Of a stretch of 38,534 nucleotides of DNA, positions 1 through 12,160 are shown piece after piece (position 1 is the first letter of the stretch; each line of letters opens with the position of its first letter). Origin of the DNA: Thermotogaceae bacterium (GTDB lineage: Bacteria > Thermotogota > Thermotogae > B21-G9 > HyVt-16); contig JARRBB010000001.1 in the NCBI GenBank assembly GCA_029981435.1, positions 65,691-104,224 on the forward strand, read 5' to 3'. Below the pieces are notes generated by a model. It had not been told where the DNA came from and made no database searches. It saw nothing but the letters and a program-made list of their open reading frames with translations. The translations under genes were made by a program, and so were the position numbers.

Positions 1-795
1 CGCCGCTTTCAGTCTTGCTGTGTGATCCCAGGCTATCAAGACTTCTCCTCTTAAAAGAGGTTCGTCTAAAGCACTCCAGACAGAGCTGCCGGGATGAACG
101 TATTTGAAGAGCTCCTTCAAATAATTCCACATCTCAACTGCAGCAACACTGTCAAATTTGATAGCCTGTGCCCCTGTGAAAGAGGGATAAAGATAACCGT
201 GCAAAAATCTGTGCCATAGACCATTTGGTCCTACCGGAAATCCCAAACCTGGTTGTCCAGTTTTTTCAAGAATGTTTTTTGCCCATTGCAAAAGTGCATC
301 ATAGGTCCATTTACTCGTTCCCTTTATTACATCTTCTTCTGTTAATCCTTTTGGAAGATATTGGAACGCTTTTTTGTTGACAGTCATTACATAAGTTGCT
401 TGAAGCCATGGTATAAATTGTTTTATACCATGTGCATAAGCATATTTTTCGAGTGTTTCAATGAAAGTTCTCCCTTCGAATGTTACATCACTCAAATCGC
501 TTAAGAATCCTTTTGATCCAAGAAGATCAATACCTCCTTGAAGATCTGCAAATAGGTTTACGGAAACTTTTCCTGCTTTTTGTTCTGCTTCGATTCTACT
601 TGAAGACTGATCGTAGGTTAAAGGTAAGAATCTTACCTTTATCCCGTACATCTTGGTGAAGTTAGCAATTAAATCTCCTTCCATGAATTGTCTCTCTGCG
701 GCTGGATGCATTTGAGTGGATACAAAATTCACATCTGCGAAAACAAGCAAACTTGTAATGAAAACCATTAAGAATACTAACAACACTTTTCTCAT
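1..795 (-). CDS. Sugar ABC transporter substrate-binding protein (truncated by window start; N-terminal part present)
   Basis: Manual minus-strand reading from ATG at 795: MRKVLLVFLMVFITSLLVFADVNFVSTQMHPAAERQFMEGDLIANFTKMYGIKVRFLPLTYDQ... Signal peptide plus solute-binding-protein type sequence; upstream AAAGGGGGG SD. Open to window edge, not in ORF track. Confidence 0.8.
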   Translation of the reverse strand, partial: MRKVLLVFLMVFITSLLVFADVNFVSTQMHPAAERQFMEGDLIANFTKMYGIKVRFLPLTYDQSSSRIEAEQKAGKVSVNLFADLQGGIDLLGSKGFLSDLSDVTFEGRTFIETLEKYAYAHGIKQFIPWLQATYVMTVNKKAFQYLPKGLTEEDVIKGTSKWTYDALLQWAKNILEKTGQPGLGFPVGPNGLWHRFLHGYLYPSFTGAQAIKFDSVAAVEMWNYLKELFKYVHPGSSVWSALDEPLLRGEVLIAWDHTARLKAA

Positions 796-823
796 AGTAA
801 AATCCCCCCTTTGTGAAATGGTT

Positions 824-2176
824 TTATTTGAAAGCGTGAAGAAGTTCATCGATTTTGTTCTCCAGAACTTCGTACGATAAGTATTTTTTCCCAAGTTCAA
901 AATTTTTATTTGTTCTTTTTCGATACTCCTCTGCAGATTTAAGGATATTTATGGCTTCCTCTGCTGCAGATTTTTTTCTTTCTTCTGGAATTTCGAAATA
1001 TTTAAAACCGTCTTTAAAAACTCGATTGAAAGTATTACCCAGGCTTATTACTTCAAATCCTAAAGGTTTTATATCGGAGATATAAACCGGATATTCAAGA
1101 ACAATCATGTTTTTCTTCGAAAATATACCTTCTAAAAACTGATTTCCCCAACCTTCCAAGACGCTTGTGTAGGTTACCATGTCAGACACAGCATACATAT
1201 CCCACAGCGAATAAAACTTTTCACTGTTTTTATGAGATCTCTCAGCTTTAGTAATGGGGTTGCACCATCTTATTTCCACGTTCTCTTCTCTGGCGGTTTT
1301 TTTTAGGAATTCAACGTATTCATTACTGGATTCTATCAAACCAGGCATTAACATGATTATTTTATTGTTTTGGTTGAAAACCTGCCCATTGTAGAGTTTT
1401 CCAATCAATTTATTGCGCATTCTATTAATTTCACCCACCAATCTTATTGCAATTTCTATGGCTTTTCTTTCAACGATTCTTGTAGCATGTAGAAAAACGA
1501 TATCATTGGGGAGTATTCCGAGTTTTTTTCTCAAGTCGTGATTGAACTCATCGATCTTCCATTCAGGCTGATTGAAGTCGAAAACATTTGGCACGACAAC
1601 TGAATCAATACCTCTACGTTTTTTCAATTCTTCTTTTGCTATACTGTTTATAACAGCGTGTTTTATACTTTCATCTTTTGGTGGAAAATATTTTTCCAAA
1701 CAATCAGAAACAAAACTACATGATGGAACTGACATGTAATCTCTTTCCCAATGAAAATCATGGTTGTGAGAGATCGCCTTGATTCGTCTCTCTTTTATTA
1801 TTTCTGTAAAAGCTATAGCAGCAGGTAGACTTATACCAAGTGAAAGTATATTGTTAAGTATCAAAAAGTCGATTTTGTAAGTCTCTATCGCCTTTAATAT
1901 TTTTTTCTTCAACTGTTTAGTTTCTTTGAAAACCTCTTCAATGAATTCTCTTTCATTCTTGAAATCTTTAAAACCTTTAAATGAATTTGAAAAAAGTTTT
2001 TGAAAATTTTCTCCATGAATGTCGAGTTCCCGAATATAAATCTCTCCATAATCGTGACTTCCAGAAATGTAAAGGACTTCATGTCCGTTCTTTTCTAAGA
2101 TTTTCCGCCATTTCTCCATTTCGAGAGACACACCATCTGTTTCTCCAACACGAAAATGTACAAGACCTATACGCAT
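824..2176 (-). CDS. Glycosyltransferase, GT4/group 1-like
   Basis: 450 aa ORF; N-terminus MRIGLVHFRVGETDGVSLEMEKWRKILEKNGHEVLYISG and C-terminal YAVSDMVTYTSVLEGWGNQFLEGIFSKKNMIVLEYPVY are typical of GT4 retaining glycosyltransferases. Confidence 0.7.
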   Translation of the reverse strand: MRIGLVHFRVGETDGVSLEMEKWRKILEKNGHEVLYISGSHDYGEIYIRELDIHGENFQKLFSNSFKGFKDFKNEREFIEEVFKETKQLKKKILKAIETYKIDFLILNNILSLGISLPAAIAFTEIIKERRIKAISHNHDFHWERDYMSVPSCSFVSDCLEKYFPPKDESIKHAVINSIAKEELKKRRGIDSVVVPNVFDFNQPEWKIDEFNHDLRKKLGILPNDIVFLHATRIVERKAIEIAIRLVGEINRMRNKLIGKLYNGQVFNQNNKIIMLMPGLIESSNEYVEFLKKTAREENVEIRWCNPITKAERSHKNSEKFYSLWDMYAVSDMVTYTSVLEGWGNQFLEGIFSKKNMIVLEYPVYISDIKPLGFEVISLGNTFNRVFKDGFKYFEIPEERKKSAAEEAINILKSAEEYRKRTNKNFELGKKYLSYEVLENKIDELLHAFK

Positions 2177-2297
2177 AGAACACCTCTTTTAGAAAAATTA
2201 TTTCTACTCAATTAAAAATATGAAAAAAATTTTCACCAAAATTATACATACTCATTTGAAAAATGTCAATGAGGTTTGAGACATTTTTTAATTTTGA

Positions 2298-3821
<1,524 letters not shown>

Positions 3822-3836
3822 AAAGGTGGTGATAAA

Positions 3837-4433
3837 GTGGGATTTTTACACATGATATTCTTTTCATCAGGAATTGAAGGGCCGATTTTTCCTAAAAAGA
3901 TGTATTTTGGTTATACAAACAGAAGCGGAGTCGTTCAAACTTTTTATCCGAAGGATATGGAATTACTTCTGTCAAAGAGAAGGTTTTTAGTAAAAAGTTT
4001 TTATATGTCAGAGAATTACATAATAAGATCTGTTGAGATAACTTCTGGTCAAGCCAATGCCGGTGTTTCATTTTTTAGATATGAAGAACCTATACCTTCG
4101 ACTTTGACGATTCTGTATGATCAAGTTAAACTGGACATTCTTATTAACAACTTCGATTTAAAGAGCTTGATTGATAATATAAATAACGAACTGCTTTCAG
4201 ACAACTTCAATTATGACAATATTGTTGAATCTGCGATCTTGAATTCCAAAAAATTGAACGATGAAGCTCTTCAAAAGAGTCTTTATTGGTTTGTGAATGT
4301 TTATAGAGAAAAAATATTCAGAGAGTCTTATGGAATGAACATAGAGGAATTGAAGAAACATTCTGCAATGATAGCGTACAAACTTTATGAGATGAAGGAA
4401 ATAAATGATAAAGGATTGGTTTCAAAACTCTGA
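3837..4433 (+). CDS. Conserved hypothetical protein (possibly Thermotogales-restricted)
   Basis: 198 aa ORF with GTG start and SD AAGGTGG, tightly packed between guaB and truA on the same strand; no recognised motif. Confidence 0.7.
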   Translation: MGFLHMIFFSSGIEGPIFPKKMYFGYTNRSGVVQTFYPKDMELLLSKRRFLVKSFYMSENYIIRSVEITSGQANAGVSFFRYEEPIPSTLTILYDQVKLDILINNFDLKSLIDNINNELLSDNFNYDNIVESAILNSKKLNDEALQKSLYWFVNVYREKIFRESYGMNIEELKKHSAMIAYKLYEMKEINDKGLVSKL

Positions 4434-4453
4434 AACTTGGAGAGAATAAATAT

Positions 4454-5188
4454 ATGAGACGTGTGGCAGCTGTTGTTCAATACGATGGAACAAACTTCAA
4501 TGGATTTCAAGGACAGCCAGATGTTCGGACTGTTCAGGGCGTTATCGAAGACGCTCTGGAAAAAATATTTAAAACAAGAATTTTCACACAAGCTGCTGGT
4601 AGAACAGATACAGGAGTTCACGCATTCATGCAGGTTGTTTCGTTTAGTTGTCCTTCCGATAGAATGACCTTGAAAAATATAAAAGATGCGATGAATGCTA
4701 ACTTACCATCAGATGTATACGTAAAAGATGTGTTTGAAGTTCCGAGAAACTTCAATCCGAGGTTTCATGCTAAAAAAAGGGTTTACCATTATTACATCCT
4801 CAATTCGAAAGAACCAAATATATTCTTGAGAAATTTCGTCTGGTGGTTCCCGTACAAATTGGATATAGAACGCATGAGAAAGGCAGCAAGTTTTTTAGAG
4901 GGTGAACATGATTTTACATCCTTGAGGAAAGGAGTCGATGAAAGGAATCCAGTTAGGACTATTTATAGAATTCGAATATTGAAAAAGAAGGATTTCATAT
5001 TGATAAGAGTTGAAGGGAATTCCTTTTTAAGAAGGATGGTTAGAAATATTGTTGGATTACTGATCAGGGTGGGAACAGGTGAATGGGAGCCAGAGAAAGT
5101 TCTGGAAATTCTTCAAGCAAAGGACAGACGTGCTGCCGCTGGTACAGCGCCTGCGCATGGCTTATATCTTCAAAAGATTATCTTTTGA
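4454..5188 (+). CDS. truA: tRNA pseudouridine(38-40) synthase
   Basis: 244 aa; [24 protein letters not shown] (catalytic Asp), [19 protein letters not shown] motifs. Confidence 0.97.
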   Translation: MRRVAAVVQYDGTNFNGFQGQPDVRTVQGVIEDALEKIFKTRIFTQAAGRTDTGVHAFMQVVSFSCPSDRMTLKNIKDAMNANLPSDVYVKDVFEVPRNFNPRFHAKKRVYHYYILNSKEPNIFLRNFVWWFPYKLDIERMRKAASFLEGEHDFTSLRKGVDERNPVRTIYRIRILKKKDFILIRVEGNSFLRRMVRNIVGLLIRVGTGEWEPEKVLEILQAKDRRAAAGTAPAHGLYLQKIIF

Positions 5189-7155
5189 TACTTGTTCTTT
5201 TTTTACTTGTTCTCGGAAATTCCTTTGCACTGGAACTTCCAGAGAATTTTAAGTTGTTTGAACAGGATGATTTGTGTTATCTTATGGTTTACGATACTCC
5301 AATAGCTATTGCAAAGGATAAGGAAGAATTGACATCCATACTTATGGAGAATTATCGTATCGTGGAATTTTGGATGAGAGCCCCTTCAGTTTTATTGAAA
5401 TTTGAAGGTCCTGAAGATTTGAAAAAGAATGTTATAGACTCTTTGAAAGAACTCGGAGTAGTTTTGGGAAATGGCCATGAATTATTTGTTAAGCTGAAAA
5501 GATTGGACAACTTTATTCTGATGGAAGTATCCTATGATTCACGAAAGCTGAGCAATCGTTCTTCACTTTCGAGTGAAAGTGATTGGAAGAAAGATTTGAA
5601 AAAACATCTTAAAGAACTTCTAAATCTGCCTGAAAAAGTTGAAATTCCACATGTTTTATTTGTTAAAACTTTTGGTAACACTGTAAGATACAACGGTAGT
5701 ATTACCTCAGAAGACTTTTCAATAGTATCAGACCAAGAAGAGATTACAATTGAAATTTTTAAAAATCATGGCTGGGAAAAACTTTTATATAAGATCCACA
5801 CTCCAGCCGAAATTCTTGAATTGAATTATTTTGATGTAGATTTTCGAACTATCCCAGAAAATGCAGAGCTCTTAATTGACGATGTTTATTTGGGAAAAAC
5901 GCCTGTTACTGTAAACTTGAGGGGGGGAATACATAGTCTTGAGATAAAATTCCCGGGTTACAAAACTATCAGGGAGAATATATACATAGATAATACGGAA
6001 ACTTTTGAATACAGACTCGAAAAACTTCAAGAAGGCACTTTAATCCTTAATATGAATGTTTCCCATGCCACCATAACTATCGATGAAAAAATCTACAAAA
6101 CTACATCTGGTAGTTTGATTTTGAATGTTAGTCCAGGGATTCATAATGTATTAGTTGAAGCTGAAAACAGAGAACGATTTGAACAAAATATTCAATTGAA
6201 GCCAAGCGAAACAAAAGAATTAACGATAAACTTGAGAGGGGTAGCTGGAACAAAGGATTGGGAATTGCTGGTTGACACTGAAAAAATTGTGAATTTTTTT
6301 ATCACTTCTTTCAACGAAATTGTCCTGCACTTAAAGGATGATTCTCTGATCTGTATTAATCCCTCAAAGTCTGAACTTCTCTGGACTCTAAAAGATTTCA
6401 AAAATGTGGTAGATATTCAAAAACATAACAACGGTTTTCTTGTGTTATGCAAAGATTCTTTATGGCTTGTGGATAACCAGGAAAACTTTCCGATTCTCCA
6501 ACTTAAAGATGAAAGTTTCATAAGCTGGGATTTTGATGAACTTTTTTTTGCAACTAATTCGGGAAAGCTATACAAATTGAGCGAAAAAAATTTTAGTGTT
6601 TTATGGGTGAGAAAAATTTATCCACTACTTCAAATAAAAACCACTGATGATTTTGTTTTGATGCTGGATGTTTTCAGAAACGTATATTGTTATAACATCA
6701 GAACGATGCAGTTGATCTGGAAAAAATATGTGAGTGAAGTTACAGCACTGGATTTGATTGGAAAAAACCTATACATTGTATCTGGTGAAAAGTTAAGAAT
6801 CCTGGATATTTTTTCTGGCAAAGAACTTGAAAATATGGTCTTTTCAAATCGAATTGATGAACTTTCAGAATTTGGAAAAAAGATCATTTTGTTTTTCAAA
6901 AACTCGATAGAAGATTTGAATGGTAATTTTAAAATAAAATATTCAAGTGAGAAAGTCTTTTTCGATAAGGATAATATTTATCTGGTTGGAAGCAAAAGAC
7001 TGAAAATATATTTTTTGAAAGAAGATGATCTTTATTCAAAAACGATTGATTTCTTTGACTCGATTTTGAGTGTTAAAATATCGAGAAACGGTTCCATAAT
7101 TTTACTTCTGAGTTCTGGAAGATTAGTCAAGATATTTGGATTTAACGGATATTAA
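5185..7155 (+). CDS. PEGA-domain protein with C-terminal PQQ/WD-like beta-propeller, probably exported
   Basis: ORF track begins at 5083 inside truA, but the sequence before about 5185 is out-of-frame truA. TTG at 5185 overlaps the truA TGA (TTGA) and begins an N-terminal hydrophobic segment [14 protein letters not shown]. Two PEGA-like repeats ([36 protein letters not shown] and a second one), then repeated beta-propeller-like strands. Exact start uncertain. Confidence 0.75.
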   Translation: MILVLFLLVLGNSFALELPENFKLFEQDDLCYLMVYDTPIAIAKDKEELTSILMENYRIVEFWMRAPSVLLKFEGPEDLKKNVIDSLKELGVVLGNGHELFVKLKRLDNFILMEVSYDSRKLSNRSSLSSESDWKKDLKKHLKELLNLPEKVEIPHVLFVKTFGNTVRYNGSITSEDFSIVSDQEEITIEIFKNHGWEKLLYKIHTPAEILELNYFDVDFRTIPENAELLIDDVYLGKTPVTVNLRGGIHSLEIKFPGYKTIRENIYIDNTETFEYRLEKLQEGTLILNMNVSHATITIDEKIYKTTSGSLILNVSPGIHNVLVEAENRERFEQNIQLKPSETKELTINLRGVAGTKDWELLVDTEKIVNFFITSFNEIVLHLKDDSLICINPSKSELLWTLKDFKNVVDIQKHNNGFLVLCKDSLWLVDNQENFPILQLKDESFISWDFDELFFATNSGKLYKLSEKNFSVLWVRKIYPLLQIKTTDDFVLMLDVFRNVYCYNIRTMQLIWKKYVSEVTALDLIGKNLYIVSGEKLRILDIFSGKELENMVFSNRIDELSEFGKKIILFFKNSIEDLNGNFKIKYSSEKVFFDKDNIYLVGSKRLKIYFLKEDDLYSKTIDFFDSILSVKISRNGSIILLLSSGRLVKIFGFNGY

Positions 7156-7160
7156 AAAAA

Positions 7161-7184
7161 CAACCGGCATTCGCCGGTTGTTTT
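7161..7184. terminator. Rho-independent (bidirectional) terminator between convergent PEGA gene and infB
   Basis: CAACCGGC-ATTC-GCCGGTTG perfect 8-bp stem followed by TTTT; preceded by A7, so it works on both strands. Confidence 0.9.
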
Positions 7185-9292
7185 CATTGTTCGATGAACT
7201 TGAGCTCTTTCTTTACTTCTTTAACAATATAGAACTGGAGTTCATCATTTTCAGCTATATCATCAAAATTCTGAAATTTTATTCCACATTCCTTAGGTGC
7301 TTCAACTCTATCTACATCGTTTTTGAAATGTTTAAGAGTCTCTATATAACCCTCAAATATTTCTTCTGAGTTTCTGTATATCCTGACTTTCGAATCTTTT
7401 CTGACGTAGCCATCAGTCAGTTGAACACCTGCTACACTTCCAACTCCACCAATTTTAAAAACCTTCTTTATATAACCGCTTCCTATGTGTTCTTCAACTA
7501 TTTCAGGTTCAAGCATACCTTGCAGAGCTTTTTTGAGGTCATCTATTAGTTCGAAAATTATGTTGTATGTTTTTATCTGAATTCCCTCTTTTTCTGCCTC
7601 AGAAACTGCCTTTGAATCAGGTTTTACTCTAAATCCGAGGATAACACCGTCTGAGGCGGATGCAAGAAGCACATCGTTGATATTGACGGCACCTATACCG
7701 GCATGTATTATCTGAATATCGATTTCTTCAACTTTTAATTTCAATATCGCGTTTCTAACAGCTTCGAGTGACCCTTGAGATTCCGCCTTAATTATCAAAT
7801 TTAAGGTTTTAATGTTGCCTTTCTTCATCCTGTCAAAAAGATCTTCCAGGCTGACATGTTTGGCCTTTTGCGACTTATCTATTTCTTCATGTTTTATATT
7901 TTCAACTATTTTTCTTGCCTGTTCTATATTTTCAACCGCATAAAGCTTTGAGTGCATATCAGGTACCTCTTCGAATCCCATTACTATCACAGGATCGGAG
8001 GGATGGGCCTCTTTTGTTGTCTTACCTCGATCATCAATTAGCGCCCTTACTTTACCATAAGTATTCGTTGTAACTACGTAATCTCCTTGTTTCAGAATAC
8101 CATCTTTGACAATAACTGTTGCAACAGGACCTCTGAATTTGTCCAATCTTGATTCTATTATTACTCCTCTTGCCCTACCTTTTGGATAAGCCTTGATTTC
8201 ATTCATTTCGGCTACCAACAAAATCATCTCCAAAAGCTCGTCAATTCCTTTACCTGTTTTTGCAGAAATCGGGACAACGATCGTATCTCCGCCCCAGTCT
8301 TCAGGAATAAGGTTTAATTTTGAAACCAGCTGATTTTTAGTGAGTTCTACGTTTGCATTGGGCTTATCGATTTTGTTGATCGCTACTATTATTGGTACAT
8401 TGGCTAATCTTGCGTGGTTATAGGCTTCCACCGTTTGAGGCATTACACCATCATCTGCTGCTACCACAAGTACAACAATATCGGTTGCCTGCGCTCCACG
8501 CGCTCTCATTTCTGTGAACGCTTCGTGGCCGGGCGTATCGATGAAAGTTATTTGTTTTCCATTGTATGTGACTTTGTAAGCCCCTATACTTTGAGTTATT
8601 CCACCTTCTTCTTTTTCTGCTACTCTCGTTTTTCTTATTTTATCCAGTAGTGTTGTTTTTCCGTGATCAACATGTCCCATAACAGTTACTATAGGAGCTC
8701 TTGAAACAAGTTCGCTTGAATTTTCACTATAGAGCTTTTCGTAATACTGTTCCAGCTCAAAGAACGGATCTTTTCTTTCTTCTGGTTTTTCTGCTTGTGA
8801 AAAAACGACTTGCCTTGAATATTTCGATGCAATCTCTTCCATCGCTTTTCTATCAAGGACTTGATTGGGATTAAGAATAACTCCCTTCATGAAGGCATCT
8901 TGAATTATTTTGGTCATGGAAACCTTTATCTTTTCAGCGAAGTCCTTCAAACTCATACTTTCTTCTTTTACTTCTATTGCTTTTTCTTCTGGGACATTAT
9001 GACTGTCTTTTGACTTTTCTTTAGGTTTTGATTCGATTTCAATATCTTCTTCATCTTCTTTTTCTTTTTTGGGTTTACTTTTGGTACCTTTTTTAGGTTT
9101 TACAGGCTCATTTTCTTCCTCATACAGTTCTATGAGCAAATTCACAGTAGATTCATCAAGCACAGTCATATGACTTTTGGCATCTATGCCAAGTTCCTCA
9201 AGTTCATTTAAAAGTTCTTTACTGCTCATTCCGAATTTTTTGGCCAGTTCATACACTCTCAATTTTCCCACTCGCACCACCTCTTTCAACAA
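7184..9292 (-). CDS. infB: Translation initiation factor IF-2
   Basis: 702 aa; [67 protein letters not shown]. Confidence 0.98.
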   Translation of the reverse strand: MLKEVVRVGKLRVYELAKKFGMSSKELLNELEELGIDAKSHMTVLDESTVNLLIELYEEENEPVKPKKGTKSKPKKEKEDEEDIEIESKPKEKSKDSHNVPEEKAIEVKEESMSLKDFAEKIKVSMTKIIQDAFMKGVILNPNQVLDRKAMEEIASKYSRQVVFSQAEKPEERKDPFFELEQYYEKLYSENSSELVSRAPIVTVMGHVDHGKTTLLDKIRKTRVAEKEEGGITQSIGAYKVTYNGKQITFIDTPGHEAFTEMRARGAQATDIVVLVVAADDGVMPQTVEAYNHARLANVPIIVAINKIDKPNANVELTKNQLVSKLNLIPEDWGGDTIVVPISAKTGKGIDELLEMILLVAEMNEIKAYPKGRARGVIIESRLDKFRGPVATVIVKDGILKQGDYVVTTNTYGKVRALIDDRGKTTKEAHPSDPVIVMGFEEVPDMHSKLYAVENIEQARKIVENIKHEEIDKSQKAKHVSLEDLFDRMKKGNIKTLNLIIKAESQGSLEAVRNAILKLKVEEIDIQIIHAGIGAVNINDVLLASASDGVILGFRVKPDSKAVSEAEKEGIQIKTYNIIFELIDDLKKALQGMLEPEIVEEHIGSGYIKKVFKIGGVGSVAGVQLTDGYVRKDSKVRIYRNSEEIFEGYIETLKHFKNDVDRVEAPKECGIKFQNFDDIAENDELQFYIVKEVKKELKFIEQ

Positions 9293-9611
9293 CTTTGATT
9301 ATACCATCTAATATTCCCTGGTCATCTACACCAATAACCGAAAGGTTCGCCATACCCAATTTTTTTGCCAGCGCTTCTTTATCTACATTTTCAAGAATTA
9401 AAACATCACAGTTGAATATATCACATCTTTTAAACACATCTCTTTTAACTCTTCTTCCAGAATCTGAAGAGATAATGATTAATTTTCTCCTTTTTATGTA
9501 TTCCCTGATATTTTCTTTACCATACACCAGTTTTTTCGCTTTGCTTGCAAAACTCAACAACGTTAAAATCTTTTCAGTTAATTCTTGTTCATTTATTCTG
9601 AATATCTTCAC
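9249..9611 (-). CDS. YlxQ/L7Ae-like RNA-binding protein
   Basis: 120 aa; [35 protein letters not shown] resembles ribosomal L7Ae/YlxQ family; positioned directly upstream of infB as in many bacteria. Confidence 0.75.
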   Translation of the reverse strand: MKIFRINEQELTEKILTLLSFASKAKKLVYGKENIREYIKRRKLIIISSDSGRRVKRDVFKRCDIFNCDVLILENVDKEALAKKLGMANLSVIGVDDQGILDGIIKVVERGGASGKIESV

Positions 9612-9618
9612 TGTTTAA

Positions 9619-9849
9619 TCACCTTATCTTTGAGATTATGAAGAAAATTAGAGACAAAACCAGACTCAGAATTATAGAAGTAACTATTGGAATATATATA
9701 ACAAAGTTCTTTTTTCTTATAACTATATCACCGGGTAATCTTCCAAAGAATGGAATTTTGTCAAAAACCACAAGAAGCAAACCAACCAATAGAATGACAC
9801 TTCCGAATATTATCAGCATTTTTCCAATGTTCCCAAGCACATTTATCAC
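9619..9849 (-). CDS. DUF2905-type small membrane protein
   Basis: 76 aa; MLIIFGSVILLVGLLLVVFDKIPFFGRLPGDIVIRKKNFVIYIPI matches the DUF2905 pattern (GRLPGDI, two TM). Start may be the GTG at V4 (9840), 8 nt after AGAGG. Confidence 0.8.
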   Translation of the reverse strand: MINVLGNIGKMLIIFGSVILLVGLLLVVFDKIPFFGRLPGDIVIRKKNFVIYIPIVTSIILSLVLSLIFFIISKIR

Positions 9850-9857
9850 CTCTGAGC

Positions 9858-10673
9858 TTATTCAGGGGAACTGGTTCTAAAATAATCAAACGGCAAAACA
9901 ATCATCGTTCCTTCATCACTTATCGCGGTCACTTTTTCTGTAAAAATGTTTACATTTATAACTTTGCAGGTTTTTCCTTCGTATTCGAAAACTTCATCCT
10001 GTTCGGGGATGTTTTCAGTTAACTCATCATAAACGGGTTTTTCATACCTGAGACAGCACAGCAGTCTTCTGCATTGTCCGGATATTTTGACGGGATTGAT
10101 CAACAATTGCTGTTTCTTTGCGTCTTTCAAAGTGACTGAATCAAAATCCCTTAGAAACACAGAACAACATGTAGGGAGCCCACACAAACCTATGCCACCT
10201 AAAAATTTTACTTCATCTCTTACTCCAACCTGTCTAAGTTCTATTCTTGTTTTAAATTCACGTGCCAGATCTTTTACCAGTTCTCTAAAATCCACCCTTC
10301 CTTCCGCGCTAAAGTAAAACAATAACCGTGATCTATCGAACATATACTTAGAATACAGAAGCTTCATGGAAAGATTGTAGTGCTTTATGTAATCTTTGCA
10401 CTTCCAGAAAGCGATTTTAGAATCTTTTAGATTTTCTTCATGGATCTTCAGATCCGCATCAGTTAATTTCCTCACGAGTGGTTTTACTTCATAACCTATG
10501 TCATCGATCCTTCTTTCATGGAGTTCGTATTCAACCTTTCCTACATCTAAACCAAATTCGGTCATTGCAAGCACCAGGTCACCTTTTTTGATTTCTTCTT
10601 CTATTTCAGAATAATAAATTATCTTTCCAACGGGCAAGAATGATACACCATACACATTTGCAAAAAGTTCCAA
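9858..10673 (-). CDS. ricT: PSP1-domain protein, RicT/YaaT-like
   Basis: LCGLPTCCSVFLRDFDSVTLKDAKKQQLLINPVKISGQCRRLLCCLRYE is the PSP1/YaaT cysteine signature. ORF track start 10709 lies inside holB; TTG at 10673 follows SD GAGGTGG just after the holB stop. Confidence 0.9.
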   Translation of the reverse strand: MELFANVYGVSFLPVGKIIYYSEIEEEIKKGDLVLAMTEFGLDVGKVEYELHERRIDDIGYEVKPLVRKLTDADLKIHEENLKDSKIAFWKCKDYIKHYNLSMKLLYSKYMFDRSRLLFYFSAEGRVDFRELVKDLAREFKTRIELRQVGVRDEVKFLGGIGLCGLPTCCSVFLRDFDSVTLKDAKKQQLLINPVKISGQCRRLLCCLRYEKPVYDELTENIPEQDEVFEYEGKTCKVINVNIFTEKVTAISDEGTMIVLPFDYFRTSSPE

Positions 10674-10674
10674 A

Positions 10675-11679
10675 TTAACCACCTCTTTTGTTGAGTAAGT
10701 ATGTTTCAAGTAAAATTCTCAGTAAAAGAAGCCTGGTATCTACAAGGCCATAAGACAACTTTAGATAAGAATCAATCTCTGAAGCGATATTCAAAAGTTT
10801 TTCAGAATCTGGCTCTAACGAAAGCATATAACCAAATGAATCTCTATTATAAATCAGATTGGGATTCACTCCTTCATTGATCAGTGATAAGTCTCTGAGA
10901 CACACAAGGAAGACTCTTAAAAAATTATTAAATAAAACAAATCCATCTTTTCCAGAGAACTCTTCTGATAGTTTTTCGTAAATTTCCAGTACCTCTTTTT
11001 CTGAAATTTCTCCTTTGACTAATCTTAAAAATAATTTTTTAAAATAAAGCAAGGTTTTTAACTTTACTTCAGTATTCTCGTTTCCGATTTTTTTGGTTAA
11101 TTTGAGTTGTTCGTCGTTCAAAAGATCCTTGAGATTTGGAATTTCAAAAATTGACAGATCTATTCTGGATATAAACAGTACCTTCCAGATTTCTTCATTA
11201 GAAAAGTTTGATTTTTCCAGTTCGTTGGAGATTTCGGAAATGTCAGGAACTTTCAGTTCGATTTTCAGCAGTCTGCTTCGGATTGTAGGCAAAAGCGAAA
11301 ACCAATTTCTCATTGTAAAGATTATACCAGCAAATTCTGGTGGTTCCTCAACGATTTTTAAAAGGGCATTCAAGGATTCAACAGTCAATTTTTCAGCTCC
11401 ATTTATAATAACGTATTTTTCTTTTTTCACAGGATGTATGAAAATGACGTTTTCGATGTTTCTTACAGAATCAATACCTATGGTATCATACCAGTTCCCA
11501 ACTAACACAACGTCACTTTGATCCAGATAATCTGAACGGTTTTTTAAAAAAAACTTGAGCGACTTTTCTAAAATATAAATATCATCACAAACTAACCCGA
11601 CTGAAATCGGTAATGATTTTAAAGCACTCGATATCTTCAAACTATTTTCCTGAATAGTCTTTTCAAACAAACTCATCAC
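10675..11679 (-). CDS. holB: DNA polymerase III subunit delta' (HolB-like)
   Basis: 334 aa; EKYVIINGAEKLTVESLNALLKIVEEPPEFAGIIFTMRNWFSLLPTIRSRL is typical of clamp-loader delta'; yaaR-holB-ricT synteny. No Walker A, as expected for delta'. Confidence 0.88.
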   Translation of the reverse strand: MMSLFEKTIQENSLKISSALKSLPISVGLVCDDIYILEKSLKFFLKNRSDYLDQSDVVLVGNWYDTIGIDSVRNIENVIFIHPVKKEKYVIINGAEKLTVESLNALLKIVEEPPEFAGIIFTMRNWFSLLPTIRSRLLKIELKVPDISEISNELEKSNFSNEEIWKVLFISRIDLSIFEIPNLKDLLNDEQLKLTKKIGNENTEVKLKTLLYFKKLFLRLVKGEISEKEVLEIYEKLSEEFSGKDGFVLFNNFLRVFLVCLRDLSLINEGVNPNLIYNRDSFGYMLSLEPDSEKLLNIASEIDSYLKLSYGLVDTRLLLLRILLETYLLNKRGG

Positions 11680-11688
11680 CCTGCTTTA

Positions 11689-12156
11689 TTACCTGTAAAG
11701 ATCAACCAGCAGACCATTTATTTCTTCTATTCTTGAAACAAGTTCTATAGTCTTTTTCTCTGAATTGAAAACAAGTTTCGCCAAATCCATCAACTTCTGA
11801 TCAACAATCTGGGCAACCATGTGAAGGTGTTTATAATCGGGTGTTAAACCTAAGCTTTCGTTTATTTTGTAAAGACCCCTTTCAATGAACTGAAGGAATT
11901 TCTTTATGTTTTCTTTGTACTTTCTAAGGTTTCTTTCAGTTGGTGATCTTGCAAATTCATTTCCCGAGTTGATAAGATCATCAAGCATTTCTTCAGCCAT
12001 TTGCCGTGCTTCTTCTGCTGTTACATCATAAAGTACATCAAGAAAACCCGCAAATCCTGATTTACCAGTATTTGGTATTTTTCTTCTTTTTGATTTGTTA
12101 AGCTTCGTTCCTTTAGTTGACTCAGCAGATTCATTTTTGGGAGGTTCTATTCTCAA
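11689..12156 (-). CDS. YaaR family (DUF327) protein
   Basis: 155 aa; location upstream of holB-ricT and C-terminal IVDQKLMDLAKLVFNSEKKTIELVSRIEEINGLLVDLYR typical of YaaR. Confidence 0.8.
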   Translation of the reverse strand: MRIEPPKNESAESTKGTKLNKSKRRKIPNTGKSGFAGFLDVLYDVTAEEARQMAEEMLDDLINSGNEFARSPTERNLRKYKENIKKFLQFIERGLYKINESLGLTPDYKHLHMVAQIVDQKLMDLAKLVFNSEKKTIELVSRIEEINGLLVDLYR

Positions 12157-12160
12157 CGTC

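Noticed and set aside
4461-4667. 68 aa ORF inside truA
   Set aside because: Alternate frame of truA, no SD or motif.
5083-5184. N-terminal 34 residues of the track's 690 aa PEGA ORF ([26 protein letters not shown]...)
   Set aside because: This is truA read out of frame; the signal-like hydrophobic segment starts at about 5185.
11093-11521. 142 aa plus-strand ORF inside holB
   Set aside because: Antisense shadow; Ser/Phe-rich.
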